DNA of 44,214 nucleotides from Candidatus Zhuqueibacterota bacterium (GCA_022616415.1 JAKEEU010000195.1:1-44214); one strand, 5' to 3'; shown: positions 1 to 9,501, numbered from the stretch's first letter. Numbers and translations: made by a program. The notes: generated from the letters alone by a model not told the origin.

Positions 1-3000
1 GCCGGCAACGCGCGAAATTCCATGCGCCGCTCGCCGCGGCCGGACACGGCAAAACGTTCGGCCTCGAAACTCGCGGAGCCGACGTACGGGTTCGGCACGA
101 CGTACGGTTCTTGCCGGGCTTCAACCAGAGCTTTTTGCTGGTCGATAAATTGGCCCGAAGTTTTGAATGTGAACACATCTGCGTTCGCCAGCGGCAGCGC
201 CACCACGAAATTGTAGACGTCTCCCAGCGTTGGCGGCACGATGGGACCGCGTTGCGCTTGGCCGCTGGTGTCGATCTCTACGCGCCAGGTGATCTGCGGC
301 GAATTGGGATTCTCAGGCCGATAGGTGACAATGTCGATGAACTCATCGGGATATGGCTGGCTGAGGGTGCCATTATTATCGAGATCGCGGAAACGGAAGC
401 GCACTCGCGAATTGCCCTGCGCTGTGGTGATGCGGAACCGCGTTGGCCGCGCCGGCAGGCCGATTGCCGGCAGCGAAGTATCCAACGGCGTGTCGCTGAA
501 GGTTATGGTCAAATCATCCGGAAAACCCGGACGGCGATAATTGATTGGCAATAAATTCTGATAAGTGAAGCGCAATCTAATGTTGGTCGTACTGGTGGCC
601 GTGAAGCCGCTGCGCTCCGGATCGGGCGCAACGGTTTTGGGCGTGGTCACGATTGGCAACAAGCCATCTCCCACCTGACCGATGCCCAGGCCATTCAAAT
701 CATACCCACTGGTGAAAACGACCTTGCCGGTGGTGCTGTCGATCAAATCATAAAAAGCGGCGCGAATGCTGTCAACGCCATTCGTGCGAAATCTCAGATT
801 GTAAACATGATTATCGGGAACGAGATTGGAGTTGACGACTTGCACTTCAACCGAGCCGGTGCCCGGTCCGGCAATGTGCGTTGCGGCAGAGGCAGTCGCC
901 GGCACGAAACCGTGGACTTTGGGATTCGGACGGACGGCCACAACATTCTTCGGCAAAATGGTGCCGCCGCGCGGTGTGCGTGAAACGGAAATGGCGTTTT
1001 CGGAGGGATAGAACTCGAGCGAATCGGAGCCGTGATCGTACGAGCACACCGCATAATAGTAAAGCTGGCCATTGGTCGCGGTCGTGTCCGTAAAGGTGTG
1101 GCGCAACCCGGAATCGCTGCCGAGATAATAGGCCACGCCTTCCACCACTTGATTCGAAAAACCTCGGCGGTTGTTGACCACATCGAACTGCGCAATGGGC
1201 CTGCCGTTGCCGATCGGGCCGGTGCCGCGGCCAGTGACGATCACGCGCGGATCGCGAAAATCCGGATCGGTGGCGCGATAGACGCGATAGCCTTCGAAAT
1301 CGTTTTCCAGCGTCACCGGGTCGGCGCCGCGCTCCGCCAGATCATCCCACGACAGCCGCACGTAGCCGTCGCCGGCTTCCGCGGTGACGGTCGGCGCGTT
1401 CGGCGGCGTGGCAAACTGATAGTTGGCGTTGTAGATGCGTTGCACGACTTTCACGGTTTCCCGCAATTCTTGCAAATCCGCGCCATAAGCGAGCGCCAGG
1501 CTGAAACGTTCGGTTTGGCCGGCGCGCAACGTAAAGGGGCCGGAGGCGAACAGGAAGCCAATGTTGTAATTCAGCACGACGGGTATATCGAAGCGTTCGG
1601 ACTCGATGGGATTGGCGAATTTATCGTACAAAACTTGCGGCCAGTGTTTGGGGTCGTCAAAGAAAATGATATTGTCGTTTGGATCGCCGGCTGAGCCGCG
1701 GATGCGATTCATCTGGAAGCCGGTCAAGCCGATTTGATCCGATTCGTGCAAATCGGTGCGGTCGAAATTTGGCTCGCCGTTGGTGGGCATGCCGTCGCCT
1801 TCGCCGGGATCATTGGTGCCGGCCACGCCGTCTTCGCCCACGTCGTGCAGTTCCGCGACCCAATCCAAATCTTCATCGCCGGTCCACCAGCGCGCGGCGC
1901 GATAAGCTGGCCGGCTTTTGAAATCGGTATAAAACGCGTTGTACTTCGCCACGTCGTAACGCGCCCGCACCGCGGCTTCGATGAGGTCCTGCCCCACAAT
2001 CAGCTCGCCGGAGCCGCCGTCGCGTTTCTCGTCGGTGATGCCGTCTTCATCATTGTCAAAGCCATCGAACGGCTTGCCAGGCGTTTCCAAATAAGCATAG
2101 CCGAGATAACCGGTGGTGCCGCAATTGCCGGATAAATCGCGGCCGTGGCCGCGTCTGTCCCACGTATAAACCAGATTGAGTCCGGAGGATTTATCGAAGA
2201 AAGCGTTGTCGTCATCGGATTCCGCGATGCCGTCACACGATAGCGCCGAGCCGCCGACACCGGAGTCCATATACAACCCGAAAATAATATTCTCGGGTTG
2301 GCCCGGAAGGGGGTAGTCGGTCGTGCTTTCATTGGTGATATCGTAATGCCAGAAGACGACGTTTTGCGCTTGCGGATTCGCCCATTGAAAACCGCGCACT
2401 TCGACGCGCAAGCCCAGGCCGCGGCGGGTGGGGTCGCGCGAGTCCGGATAATAATCCCATGCATCATAGAAATCATCATCCATGACCGTGAAGCTTTCCT
2501 GGTCGGCATTGGGGCGTTTGCCGAAATAACCGTTCCAACTGCTGCGCCAGCCGGAATCGAAGAGATCGTTTTCTTTGTCGGGCCAAAAATCCGGCCAGGT
2601 GCGTGGATCATTGCTCACCGCAGGTGAGCGGCCCGCGTTGATGGTGGGATCAGGTTGAAAAAAACCGGGCCGCGGCTCGAAGCGCATGATGCGATTGCGA
2701 AAGGGGCTGTTGGCTTGTCGCTCGCGAAAGCCGGTTTCCATAATCCACGCCGGGATGCCGTTGCGTTGGGTAATTTTCGCGAGCACGAACGGCGTGATGC
2801 CGTCGCTGTAATTCATGCCGCTGCCTTTCGGCACTTCGACGGAATGAAAAACGCTGAGGTCGACGTTGAGCGGATCGCGCGGATAATCTCCCACCATGCC
2901 GTAATTATAAAACACGGTGCGGATGTTGGCGCCGTCATGAAAGCCGGCGCGCTCGGCATCGGCGCGACCACGCCTCTCCGGCGGCACTTGTGCATTTGCG

Positions 3001-3053
3001 TGGCCGAAACCAACGGCCAAAAAGAATGCAGCGATGAATTTGAAACGAGGCAT
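1..3053 (-). CDS. Large secreted fibronectin-III-type protein, C-terminus beyond window
   Basis: The frame is open from an ATG at 3053 (preceded by AAGGAGA) to the left edge, giving about 1017 visible codons with no stop. The N-terminus is a clear signal peptide ending near GHANAQ. The middle carries DNDEDG-type acidic motifs, and about two thirds along comes a fibronectin-III-like segment (PNAPTVTAEAGDGYVRLSW ... YRVYRATDPDF). Near the edge the protein reads YVVPNPYVGSASFE, a motif that in related secreted proteins comes shortly before a C-terminal sorting domain; that domain would lie outside the window. The gene starts 13 bp after the TonB-receptor stop, so the two are probably co-transcribed. 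I infer a cell-surface or exported partner of the receptor; the substrate is unknown. The long reading frame is certain, the function is not. Confidence 0.85.
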   Translation of the reverse strand, partial: MPRFKFIAAFFLAVGFGHANAQVPPERRGRADAERAGFHDGANIRTVFYNYGMVGDYPRDPLNVDLSVFHSVEVPKGSGMNYSDGITPFVLAKITQRNGIPAWIMETGFRERQANSPFRNRIMRFEPRPGFFQPDPTINAGRSPAVSNDPRTWPDFWPDKENDLFDSGWRSSWNGYFGKRPNADQESFTVMDDDFYDAWDYYPDSRDPTRRGLGLRVEVRGFQWANPQAQNVVFWHYDITNESTTDYPLPGQPENIIFGLYMDSGVGGSALSCDGIAESDDDNAFFDKSSGLNLVYTWDRRGHGRDLSGNCGTTGYLGYAYLETPGKPFDGFDNDEDGITDEKRDGGSGELIVGQDLIEAAVRARYDVAKYNAFYTDFKSRPAYRAARWWTGDEDLDWVAELHDVGEDGVAGTNDPGEGDGMPTNGEPNFDRTDLHESDQIGLTGFQMNRIRGSAGDPNDNIIFFDDPKHWPQVLYDKFANPIESERFDIPVVLNYNIGFLFASGPFTLRAGQTERFSLALAYGADLQELRETVKVVQRIYNANYQFATPPNAPTVTAEAGDGYVRLSWDDLAERGADPVTLENDFEGYRVYRATDPDFRDPRVIVTGRGTGPIGNGRPIAQFDVVNNRRGFSNQVVEGVAYYLGSDSGLRHTFTDTTATNGQLYYYAVCSYDHGSDSLEFYPSENAISVSRTPRGGTILPKNVVAVRPNPKVHGFVPATASAATHIAGPGTGSVEVQVVNSNLVPDNHVYNLRFRTNGVDSIRAAFYDLIDSTTGKVVFTSGYDLNGLGIGQVGDGLLPIVTTPKTVAPDPERSGFTATSTTNIRLRFTYQNLLPINYRRPGFPDDLTITFSDTPLDTSLPAIGLPARPTRFRITTAQGNSRVRFRFRDLDNNGTLSQPYPDEFIDIVTYRPENPNSPQITWRVEIDTSGQAQRGPIVPPTLGDVYNFVVALPLANADVFTFKTSGQFIDQQKALVEARQEPYVVPNPYVGSASFEAERFAVSGRGERRMEFRALP

Positions 3054-3066
3054 TGTCTATCTCTCC

Positions 3067-5811
3067 TTAAAACGACGAATTAATCGTCAGTCCCACTTCA
3101 ATCCGTCTCGGCTGATAATAGCGCAGCGGGTTCGATATGTTCGAGCGATCGGTGTTTGCAGTCAATGAATAGTCCGCGCTGCCGGTATTGCCGAACACAA
3201 AGCCGTTGACAAAGCGCGTATCGAGCAGATTGAAGACGCGGCCAAACAGGCTGAGATTTTGTCCGGCCATTCGGAAAAATTTCTCGGCGCGCAAATCAAC
3301 GAGCAGGAATGAGGCTTTGCGGCCGGAGTTGCGCTCCAAATCAGCGCCAAAACCGCTGCCGACTGCCGGCGTGTAAGGCTGCCCGCTGCCAAAGCGGATA
3401 ATCGTGCTGATGGAAAAATTTTCGGGCTTCTGTGCCGTGATGGTGGCGTTCAGCGTATGGCGCTGATCCCAACCTAATGGGATTTGCTCGGGGCGAGCAT
3501 CGGCGCCGGCGGCGCGGCGGTTGGCTGTCTCGTTGGGGTCGCTGGAATTGCCTTGCGCCCGCTGCCAGGTATAATCGATCATACTGCCGAAAATGCCGAC
3601 GCGGCGTTGGTCGAACGCAATCGTAAAGCCGATGACGTTGCCGAAATCAATGTTGGTAAAGCGCGCATATTCGGCTGCCGCATACGTCGAAACGAACTCA
3701 ACGCCGAGCAGATCGCGAATGTCTTTGTAGAAAATGCTGAAATCGAGGCCGAGAAAATCAGTCAGCGCGTGCTTGTAGCCGAATTCATATTGCACCGTAC
3801 GCTCGGGCTTGATGTCGGGATTGCCGAGTGTGCCGGTCTCGACCGCATCCTTCTGCAGATCCTTCAAAATCAGGTAATCGGAATTCTTGAACATTTCGCG
3901 CAATGCCGGCAGTTGGTAAAAATGTCCATAAGCGAAGAAAATGGCGGCGGTGGTGCTGATGGGATAAGAAACGCCCAAGCGCGGCGCCAGTGAAGTTTTC
4001 TTGCTCGTGCTCTTCGGCACGGAAAGCGGCGCGCCCGCGATGGAATTGGCCGGGTTTTGCAGATCGCTCGGAATCGTGGTGCGCGCATCGAAATGCTCGA
4101 AGCGCAGGCCGGCGCGCACGATCAAATCCTTCCACTCGAGCTGATCCTGCGCATAAGCCGCCAGCGCAATGGGATAAGAGGTGCTGAGGCCGGGGAATCG
4201 CGGCGGCTGGGAAAGAACGGGCTGCAGCTCTTCGGTTTGCGTGATGGAATCGATCACGGCGAGGACGTAGCCCGGTGAGCCGAATTTGACGGTGGAGTAT
4301 TGAAACTCGACGCCGGCTTTGAGGAGATGCTCACGCGTCACCTGGCTCGTCACCGCACCCTTCAAGACGTAGCTGTTGGTTTCTTGCTTGAATCGATTGC
4401 GATCGACGCCTTGCAGGAAGGCTGTGCCGTCTTCATAAGCAATATCGCTGCGCAAAATGCCGGCCTCAAAGTAGCGCGGGTCGTGAATGCTCTCGTAGAC
4501 GTAGTCAGTGTAATCAAAATAATTCTGGCGCAGGCTCAAGTTGTAAAACGTGCTTCTTGAAAGCGTGTGCGTCCAATCCAGGCCGTGGACGATCGAGAAC
4601 GTGCGCTGCGTGGCATGACCATCGGGGTTGAGCCGATACGCGTAGTCCGCACGCTCCGTGCGCTGGGCCTCGATGTTATTGACAATCGCTTGATAACTGA
4701 GCTCGATATTGGCCAGCGAACGATTGGTGATTTTGCCGAGGCCGGACCATTCGTATGTGAAACCCAGCGGCATATCCTTGCCGTCGCCGGTGGGATAAAA
4801 TCTTTTCCCCAGGAAATCCGAGTTGTCGGTTGGGAGAAAGACGCGCGTGGCGCGAACATAGCCGTCATCGACGAAGTGGCGGCCGCTGGCAATGAATGTG
4901 GTTTGGGGGAGAAACGTCGGGCCGCTGAGGCTGAGCTGGTAATTCTGGCGTGAGAGCGGGCGAAACTCATCTTTCACCAGGCGTTTGTCATTCGAAAAAA
5001 CATAATCGCTGGCAAAAACTTCGGCGTTCAGATTAAACCGTTCCGAGCCGCTTTTGAGCACGGCATTGACCACGCCGCTCATGGCCTGCCCGTATTCCGC
5101 GTCGAACGTGCCGCTGATCACCTGCACCTCCTGCAGCAGCGAGCGATCGATGCGCAGCGTGGAAGAATTGTCATAAGCATTGTTGACGCTGACGCCGTTG
5201 ATTTGATATTGCACTTCGCCCAGCCGGCCGCCGCGAAAATGCCCGTCGACGACGCCGGCTTGAAGATTCACCACGTCTTGCAGCTCCTGCACCGGCAAAG
5301 CCGCCACCTCTTCGCTGGTCACCGTCGCCACCGAGCTGGTCAGATTGGTTTCAACCACCGGGCGCTGCGCGATCACGAGGACTTCTCCCGCGGTTAAAGT
5401 TTCTTCGCCGAGCTCTGCGTCGAGCTTGGTGGTGTTGTCCGTCTTGACCAGCACGTCTTGCACCGCCACGGTTTGGTAGCCAATGATGCTGAATCGCACC
5501 GTGTACTTTCCCGGCGGAATGTTGATGATGTTGAAGTAGCCGTCCAAATCCGTAGCCGCGCCGAGGGTCGTGCCCACAATGACAACGTTGGTGCCCGGCA
5601 GAGGCTCTTTTTGTTTGTCGAGCACCCGGCCGGAGAGCTTGCCGGTGGTGCCGGCCCAGGCAAAAGAACAAAGAGCAAACAGCAAAAAGCAAATTATGCC
5701 AGCCAACCGAGTGAAGTCGGACTTGCGCATGTCAAGTCGAAGTTCTTTGGAAAATCTTTTGGCCACAAGACTTTTTTCATGGGCAGTTTTTTCTTTGGCT
5801 CGCATAAACAT
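3067..5811 (-). CDS. TonB-dependent outer-membrane receptor with carboxypeptidase-regulatory-like domain
   Basis: A 914-residue protein. Residues 28-53 form a signal peptide. A carboxypeptidase-regulatory-like beta-sandwich follows (about 56-135; GRVLDKQKEPLPGTNV ... DLDGYFNIINIPPGKYTV), then a plug domain (about 150-255; LPVQELQDVVNLQAGVV, QYQINGVSVNN), then a long beta-barrel ending in an aromatic residue (INSSF). The ATG at 5811 has a GAGGGAGG site at good spacing, so I keep it, although it places 27 charged residues before the signal peptide; the in-frame ATG at 5730 has no visible site. The family imports siderophores, cobalamin, glycans or peptides using TonB energy. No SusD-like partner is visible. 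The position between a CBM9-like protein and a secreted protein suggests a polymer-derived nutrient (inference). Confidence 0.93.
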   Translation of the reverse strand: MFMRAKEKTAHEKSLVAKRFSKELRLDMRKSDFTRLAGIICFLLFALCSFAWAGTTGKLSGRVLDKQKEPLPGTNVVIVGTTLGAATDLDGYFNIINIPPGKYTVRFSIIGYQTVAVQDVLVKTDNTTKLDAELGEETLTAGEVLVIAQRPVVETNLTSSVATVTSEEVAALPVQELQDVVNLQAGVVDGHFRGGRLGEVQYQINGVSVNNAYDNSSTLRIDRSLLQEVQVISGTFDAEYGQAMSGVVNAVLKSGSERFNLNAEVFASDYVFSNDKRLVKDEFRPLSRQNYQLSLSGPTFLPQTTFIASGRHFVDDGYVRATRVFLPTDNSDFLGKRFYPTGDGKDMPLGFTYEWSGLGKITNRSLANIELSYQAIVNNIEAQRTERADYAYRLNPDGHATQRTFSIVHGLDWTHTLSRSTFYNLSLRQNYFDYTDYVYESIHDPRYFEAGILRSDIAYEDGTAFLQGVDRNRFKQETNSYVLKGAVTSQVTREHLLKAGVEFQYSTVKFGSPGYVLAVIDSITQTEELQPVLSQPPRFPGLSTSYPIALAAYAQDQLEWKDLIVRAGLRFEHFDARTTIPSDLQNPANSIAGAPLSVPKSTSKKTSLAPRLGVSYPISTTAAIFFAYGHFYQLPALREMFKNSDYLILKDLQKDAVETGTLGNPDIKPERTVQYEFGYKHALTDFLGLDFSIFYKDIRDLLGVEFVSTYAAAEYARFTNIDFGNVIGFTIAFDQRRVGIFGSMIDYTWQRAQGNSSDPNETANRRAAGADARPEQIPLGWDQRHTLNATITAQKPENFSISTIIRFGSGQPYTPAVGSGFGADLERNSGRKASFLLVDLRAEKFFRMAGQNLSLFGRVFNLLDTRFVNGFVFGNTGSADYSLTANTDRSNISNPLRYYQPRRIEVGLTINSSF

Positions 5812-5878
5812 GTCACGCCTCCCTCGACAAAAAGTTTAAACGAATTGAGAGCATGTTTGAAAAGTGCAAAATAATGAG

Positions 5879-5942
5879 ACTGACCGGTCACTGGAAGCGG
5901 TTGAAATGTCGAACGTTTTGTGCGTAAAAGTGACCGGTCAGT
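5879..5942. promoter_or_regulatory. Pair of inverted 14-bp operator-like sites upstream of the TonB receptor
   Basis: ACTGACCGGTCACT at 5879-5892 and its exact reverse complement AGTGACCGGTCAGT at 5929-5942. Both contain the perfect palindrome TGACCGGTCA. The centres are 50 bp apart, close to five helical turns, and lie about 75 and 125 bp upstream of the receptor start. This geometry fits a dimeric regulator that can loop or bind cooperatively. The sequence differs from the LacI-type operators at 9448-9517, so a different regulator is likely. Confidence 0.5.
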
Positions 5943-6015
5943 GACTTTCCAAATACACCCTGACGCTCTGCGCCTCACTCGCGCATCCGGTTTCACTTCA
6001 AAAAAATTCAAACCA

Positions 6016-6164
6016 GATGCTGGCCGCGCCTTTATACTCGTTAAGGCTTAATTTTGGAACGCCAAGCCTCGTAACTCAACATTTATGTTGAGAAAAACGA
6101 AGGCAACATAAATGTTACATTACAATTTTAATCGTAATGAGTATAGAAGCGGGCGGCCAGCATC
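6016..6164. repeat. 149-bp element with imperfect terminal inverted repeats (MITE-like)
   Basis: The left end (6016-6042, starting gatgctggccgcgcc and ending tatactcgtta) pairs with the right end (6135-6164, taatgagtatagaag ... ggccagcatc). Inside are a perfect 8-bp-arm hairpin CTCAACAT-TT-ATGTTGAG at 6075-6092 and a related palindrome AACATAAATGTT at 6105-6116. No coding potential and no convincing target-site duplication are visible. It could be a miniature mobile element or a structured regulatory RNA. Confidence 0.5.
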
Positions 6165-6296
6165 CAAACTCAATTAAGATTTTACACGTAAAGCGCAATC
6201 CGTACTTTTACGTCTCACGCATTACGTTTTACGCCATCAGACTTCGGACCTTTGACCTCGGCTTCGGAACCTTATTTCCGTTCAGGTCAAATGACC

Positions 6297-8222
6297 TTAT
6301 TTCATGAAAACCATCTTCCCATGCTGTGTCGAAGACTGCTTCTTCGAGGCGGCGGCAGTCATTTCCAAGCGATACAAATAAATGCCGGAAGAAAAACGTT
6401 CGGGATTGTACGCGGTTTCATGCACGCCAGCCTCCTTCAGACCCAGCGGCACCGTGGCCACATTTTGCCCGAGCACATTAAACACTTTGAGCGTGACCAC
6501 TCCAGGCTCGGGCATGGCGAATTGAATGTTCGTCGAAGGATTGAAGGGGTTCGGATAGTTGCCGAGCAGCTTGAACTGATTTGGCAGCTTCTCGTTGCCG
6601 CGCTCCGCCACACCGGTAGCGACTTCAAGATGGCTCCACACCGGCGCCGCCGCGCCGGCGTTTTCACGGAAGAACCAAACGCGGTTGCCGTAATCGTCCG
6701 CGGTATTGACAAAAGAATCACCATCGAGCAAGGTGATGCCCCACCACACCACCCGGTCGCCCAAATCAGCGGGATAACCCACCTTGGTCAGATCGATCGC
6801 GATCTCAAGGGAATAGCCGGTGTCGATGTCATTGGGATCATTGATGGTCGAGCCGCTGTTGATCGAGAGCGCGGCTTGTGCGCCGCTCAGGCTATCTACC
6901 AGGAAGGGCAAATAGCCGCTGCGGCCGAGTACGCCGTTTGTATCCACGCGTGCAATCAACTCTCGCACCTCAAATCGGTTCTCTGCAGGCTGAATGGCCC
7001 CACGATCAGTGATCGTGATGTTCACGCCGTCGAATCGATCAAAGGGCGTAATCGCAGTGACGACTTGATCGCGCACATCGATGCCGAAATAGAGCGTCGT
7101 GCCGCTGTAGAAATACGAAACCGTCGCCTCCGCCGGATCAACCACCGCGGCCTGCACGCCCCCGATACTCGGTTGGAATTGCCCGCTGCGATAGGGACCA
7201 ACAGTCGGATAAGTGGCGCGCAAGGCCTCGTCGCCGAACTTCAAGTCAAACTTCGAAGCGCTTGCCCAAGCTGGATCATTAAGCCTGCCATCAATCACCG
7301 GCGCCGCAAGGTTTGCCAGGTTCCTAATGATCAATTCTGGACCCACCGCAGGAACCGGGCCGGAATTGACCGTTACATCGGGACGCGCGTAGATACGCAC
7401 GATGTTCAATGCGCTGGCGTTGCCCCACGGCCCCTGAAGCCAGGCGCGATTGCCGCTGAATCTGGCAGGATCGACCGGCCATTGCCAATCGGCGTCGTAA
7501 ATGGAGATGTTGAACTCCAAGACATCGCCTTCGGCTCTGGTTACATCGTAGCCACCGCTTGTGCGCCCACTAAAACTCAGCGGGTCGAGATTGAATGCCA
7601 CTTCGGTGACCCAGCCGACGTCGGGTGTGGCGTCATCATTGGCAGTACCCAGCACAGTCGTTGCGGCGTTCCAAACCTGTGAGATTGGGAAGCCTTCCGC
7701 CAAAACTGAATCACGCTTTCCTCCAACAAAGCCGAAGAAACCAGGCAGCTTTCCAACTTCGTCGAGAGTCGTATCCGCCCAAGTTTCTGTAACCCAGCCA
7801 TAGAAATATTCAAACGGTGGGGCCGGCCGATTGGGCGTATTATGATTCCGCAAGTTCATTAGAAGGCCGTCGAACTGATTGAACAGACCACCACCCACCG
7901 ATTGATCCCTGCAAAAAACGCCGAGATAGAATTTATTTCCTGCCACCAGGAATTTCAATGTCGCATTGGTTGAATCGGTGGGCGGCACACCTCTTTCCTG
8001 GAACCAACCGCTGCCGGGCAGACCGGAATTTTTGCCGTAAAAAACGCGAATGGATTCCGCCTGGGCCCATACCGCTTCATTCAATACCCCATCGAGCGTG
8101 ATTTGAGCGCCGGCGGTCGAACGCGCCCAGATCACGTCGGTTCTTTTCGCTTGTCCGAAGGCGGCCAGTGCCATGGCGAAAAGCGCCAGCGTCAGCGTTG
8201 AAACCAATAACCTTTTGTTCAT
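6297..8222 (-). CDS. Secreted CBM9-like protein with C-terminal sorting domain
   Basis: A 641-residue protein from the ATG at 8222, which has GTAGGAGG at proper spacing. A further in-frame start (GTG at 8276) has no such site and would precede the signal peptide MNKRLLVSTLTLALFAMALA. Two carbohydrate-binding family-9-like segments are recognisable, one near the N-terminus (ITLDGVLNEAVWAQAE) and one mid-protein (PVIDGRLNDPAWASASKF). The C-terminus has LLGNYPNPFNPSTNIQF and ends GKMVFMK, a type-A type IX secretion sorting domain or its KSB1-like equivalent. The protein should be exported and surface-attached, perhaps binding a saccharide. It lies directly downstream of the LacI-family gene and may share its transcript. 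Confidence 0.9.
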   Translation of the reverse strand: MNKRLLVSTLTLALFAMALAAFGQAKRTDVIWARSTAGAQITLDGVLNEAVWAQAESIRVFYGKNSGLPGSGWFQERGVPPTDSTNATLKFLVAGNKFYLGVFCRDQSVGGGLFNQFDGLLMNLRNHNTPNRPAPPFEYFYGWVTETWADTTLDEVGKLPGFFGFVGGKRDSVLAEGFPISQVWNAATTVLGTANDDATPDVGWVTEVAFNLDPLSFSGRTSGGYDVTRAEGDVLEFNISIYDADWQWPVDPARFSGNRAWLQGPWGNASALNIVRIYARPDVTVNSGPVPAVGPELIIRNLANLAAPVIDGRLNDPAWASASKFDLKFGDEALRATYPTVGPYRSGQFQPSIGGVQAAVVDPAEATVSYFYSGTTLYFGIDVRDQVVTAITPFDRFDGVNITITDRGAIQPAENRFEVRELIARVDTNGVLGRSGYLPFLVDSLSGAQAALSINSGSTINDPNDIDTGYSLEIAIDLTKVGYPADLGDRVVWWGITLLDGDSFVNTADDYGNRVWFFRENAGAAAPVWSHLEVATGVAERGNEKLPNQFKLLGNYPNPFNPSTNIQFAMPEPGVVTLKVFNVLGQNVATVPLGLKEAGVHETAYNPERFSSGIYLYRLEMTAAASKKQSSTQHGKMVFMK

Positions 8223-8301
8223 GAGAGCAATCCTCCTACAATTTGTGGTGATTGAGAACGCCAGGAGTTTATTCACAAAAGGATGTTTGTGGTGTTGTTT
8301 A

Positions 8302-8317
8302 TTGCATCACCTCCTTA
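8302..8317 (-). promoter_or_regulatory. Strong Shine-Dalgarno followed by a two-codon open frame
   Basis: On the minus strand TAAGGAGGTGATGCAATAA reads as a near-ideal ribosome-binding site, immediately followed by ATG-CAA-TAA. It sits in the 120-bp gap between the LacI-family gene and the CBM9-like gene. It may be the remnant of a lost gene start or a minimal leader that stalls or parks ribosomes. The true CBM9-like start has its own site about 90 bp downstream. Confidence 0.35.
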
Positions 8318-8342
8318 AAATAGGGAAACCAGGCAAAAATGT

Positions 8343-9365
8343 TTATTGAAGTGTTTTGGGACAACCACAAGATTCTCGCAAAGCCAGGCTGGTCGGAATG
8401 ATCACGTGTTGTTTGGTGTGATTATTCTTTTCCCGAATGGCGTGAACGAGTTGTTTGATGGCAATGGTGCCAAGCCCATTGATGGAAACACGAACGGAGC
8501 TTAAAGCCGGAGAGAGAAAGCGCGCCACCGGAATGTCGTCAAAACCAACCAGAGCAATCTCGCGGGGAATATCAACGCCGATCTCGCGCAAAGCGCTCAA
8601 CGCCCCGATCGCCATCGAATCGTTCGAGGCGAAAATCGCCGTCGGCCGCGGCCGCAAAGCAAGAATGGTTTTGGCCGCCTCATAGCCGGAGGTTTCGGAA
8701 AAATTTCCGGCAATCTCCCATGCGGCGCACGGCGCGATCCGGTTTTCGCGCAAGGCCTGGCGATAGCCCCGCAGCCGCTCTTCGGCGTCCAAATTCTTTT
8801 CCGTGCCCTTGATGACGGCAATGCGTTGGTGGCCGTGCTGGACGAGATGCTGCGCCATCGCACAGGCGCCGCCAAAATTATCGATATTCAGCGAATCAAA
8901 AGAAACGCCATCGACGAAACAGTTGAGCAGAACGACCGGAAGGTTGAGCGGCAGGTTGGTTTTCAAGGTTTGCGCATCGAGATGCGGCGACATGATGACG
9001 AGGCCGTCGACGCGGCCGCTCATCACGCGCAGCGCCGCTTCGACCTCATCACGATGAGTATGCGAGCCGGAGACCAGGAGGTGATAGCGATTTTGCTGGG
9101 CGGTTTGATCGGCGCCGCGGATGACTTCGGAAAAAAACTCGCCGAAGATGTCCGGCAGCAAAAGTCCGATGGCATCCGTGCGCTTGATGCTCAAGCTTCT
9201 GCCCACAGCATTGGGGGTGTAGTGCAGGCGCTTCGCAATTTGCTGCACCCGCCGCCGCGTCCCCGCATCGACCGGGCCGATATTATTAAAGACCCGCGAC
9301 ACCGTGGCGGTGGAAACCCCGGCTTTTTTTGCCACCTCCTTTATCGTGACGCGCTTACGCAACAT
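8343..9365 (-). CDS. LacI-family transcriptional repressor
   Basis: A 340-residue protein of usual family length. Residues 6-55 are the helix-turn-helix and hinge helix (TIKEVAKKAGVSTATVSRVFNN ... YTPNAVGRSL). The rest is the periplasmic-binding-protein-like sensor (IGLLLPDIFGEFFSEVIRGAD ... IFASNDSMAIGALSALREIGVDIPREIALVGFDDIPVARF). The start ATG at 9365 begins the DNA-binding domain as expected. Two matching palindromic operators overlap and follow its promoter, so autorepression is very likely. The inducer is probably a sugar or sugar derivative (family knowledge). The downstream CBM9-like gene is the most probable regulated target. Confidence 0.95.
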   Translation of the reverse strand: MLRKRVTIKEVAKKAGVSTATVSRVFNNIGPVDAGTRRRVQQIAKRLHYTPNAVGRSLSIKRTDAIGLLLPDIFGEFFSEVIRGADQTAQQNRYHLLVSGSHTHRDEVEAALRVMSGRVDGLVIMSPHLDAQTLKTNLPLNLPVVLLNCFVDGVSFDSLNIDNFGGACAMAQHLVQHGHQRIAVIKGTEKNLDAEERLRGYRQALRENRIAPCAAWEIAGNFSETSGYEAAKTILALRPRPTAIFASNDSMAIGALSALREIGVDIPREIALVGFDDIPVARFLSPALSSVRVSINGLGTIAIKQLVHAIREKNNHTKQHVIIPTSLALRESCGCPKTLQ

Positions 9366-9447
9366 GTTTTGTTGGCTGCAAGAGGTAAGAGCCGCGCCAC
9401 CATCAGTTCAGCGTTGCCGCTTGCAAAGCCGCTGAACCGAGGGCGGG

Positions 9448-9465
9448 GATGTAAACGTTTACATC
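9448..9465. promoter_or_regulatory. LacI/GalR-type operator O2
   Basis: The perfect 18-bp palindrome GATGTAAACGTTTACATC with a central CG, as bound by LacI/GalR/CcpA-class regulators. It lies in the leader of the LacI-family gene, 53 bp centre-to-centre from O1 (about five helical turns). Confidence 0.8.
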
Positions 9466-9501
9466 TCCGGCGCTTAAAAAAGCGCCGAAATCGCGCTGCT
9501 A

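Larger units (their letters stand above)
5812..6296. other. 485-bp intergenic stretch with palindromes and an inverted-repeat element
   Basis: No credible gene lies here. It holds two copies of a 14-bp palindromic site (5879-5892, 5929-5942) close to the receptor start, and a 149-bp element with inverted ends (6016-6164). I see no clear -35/-10 pair for the receptor gene. The distal part, next to the CBM9-like gene stop, is AT-rich with a few direct repeats of cttcgga type. Confidence 0.6.

Noticed and set aside
2000..2611. 203-codon minus-strand frame
   Set aside because: It lies in a different frame of the large secreted-protein gene that is open from 3053 to the window edge.
6252..7682. 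Long open frame of 476 codons on the plus strand
   Set aside because: It is antisense to the CBM9-like gene, which has a signal peptide, domains and a sorting tail; the plus-strand product is Arg/His-rich with no family features.
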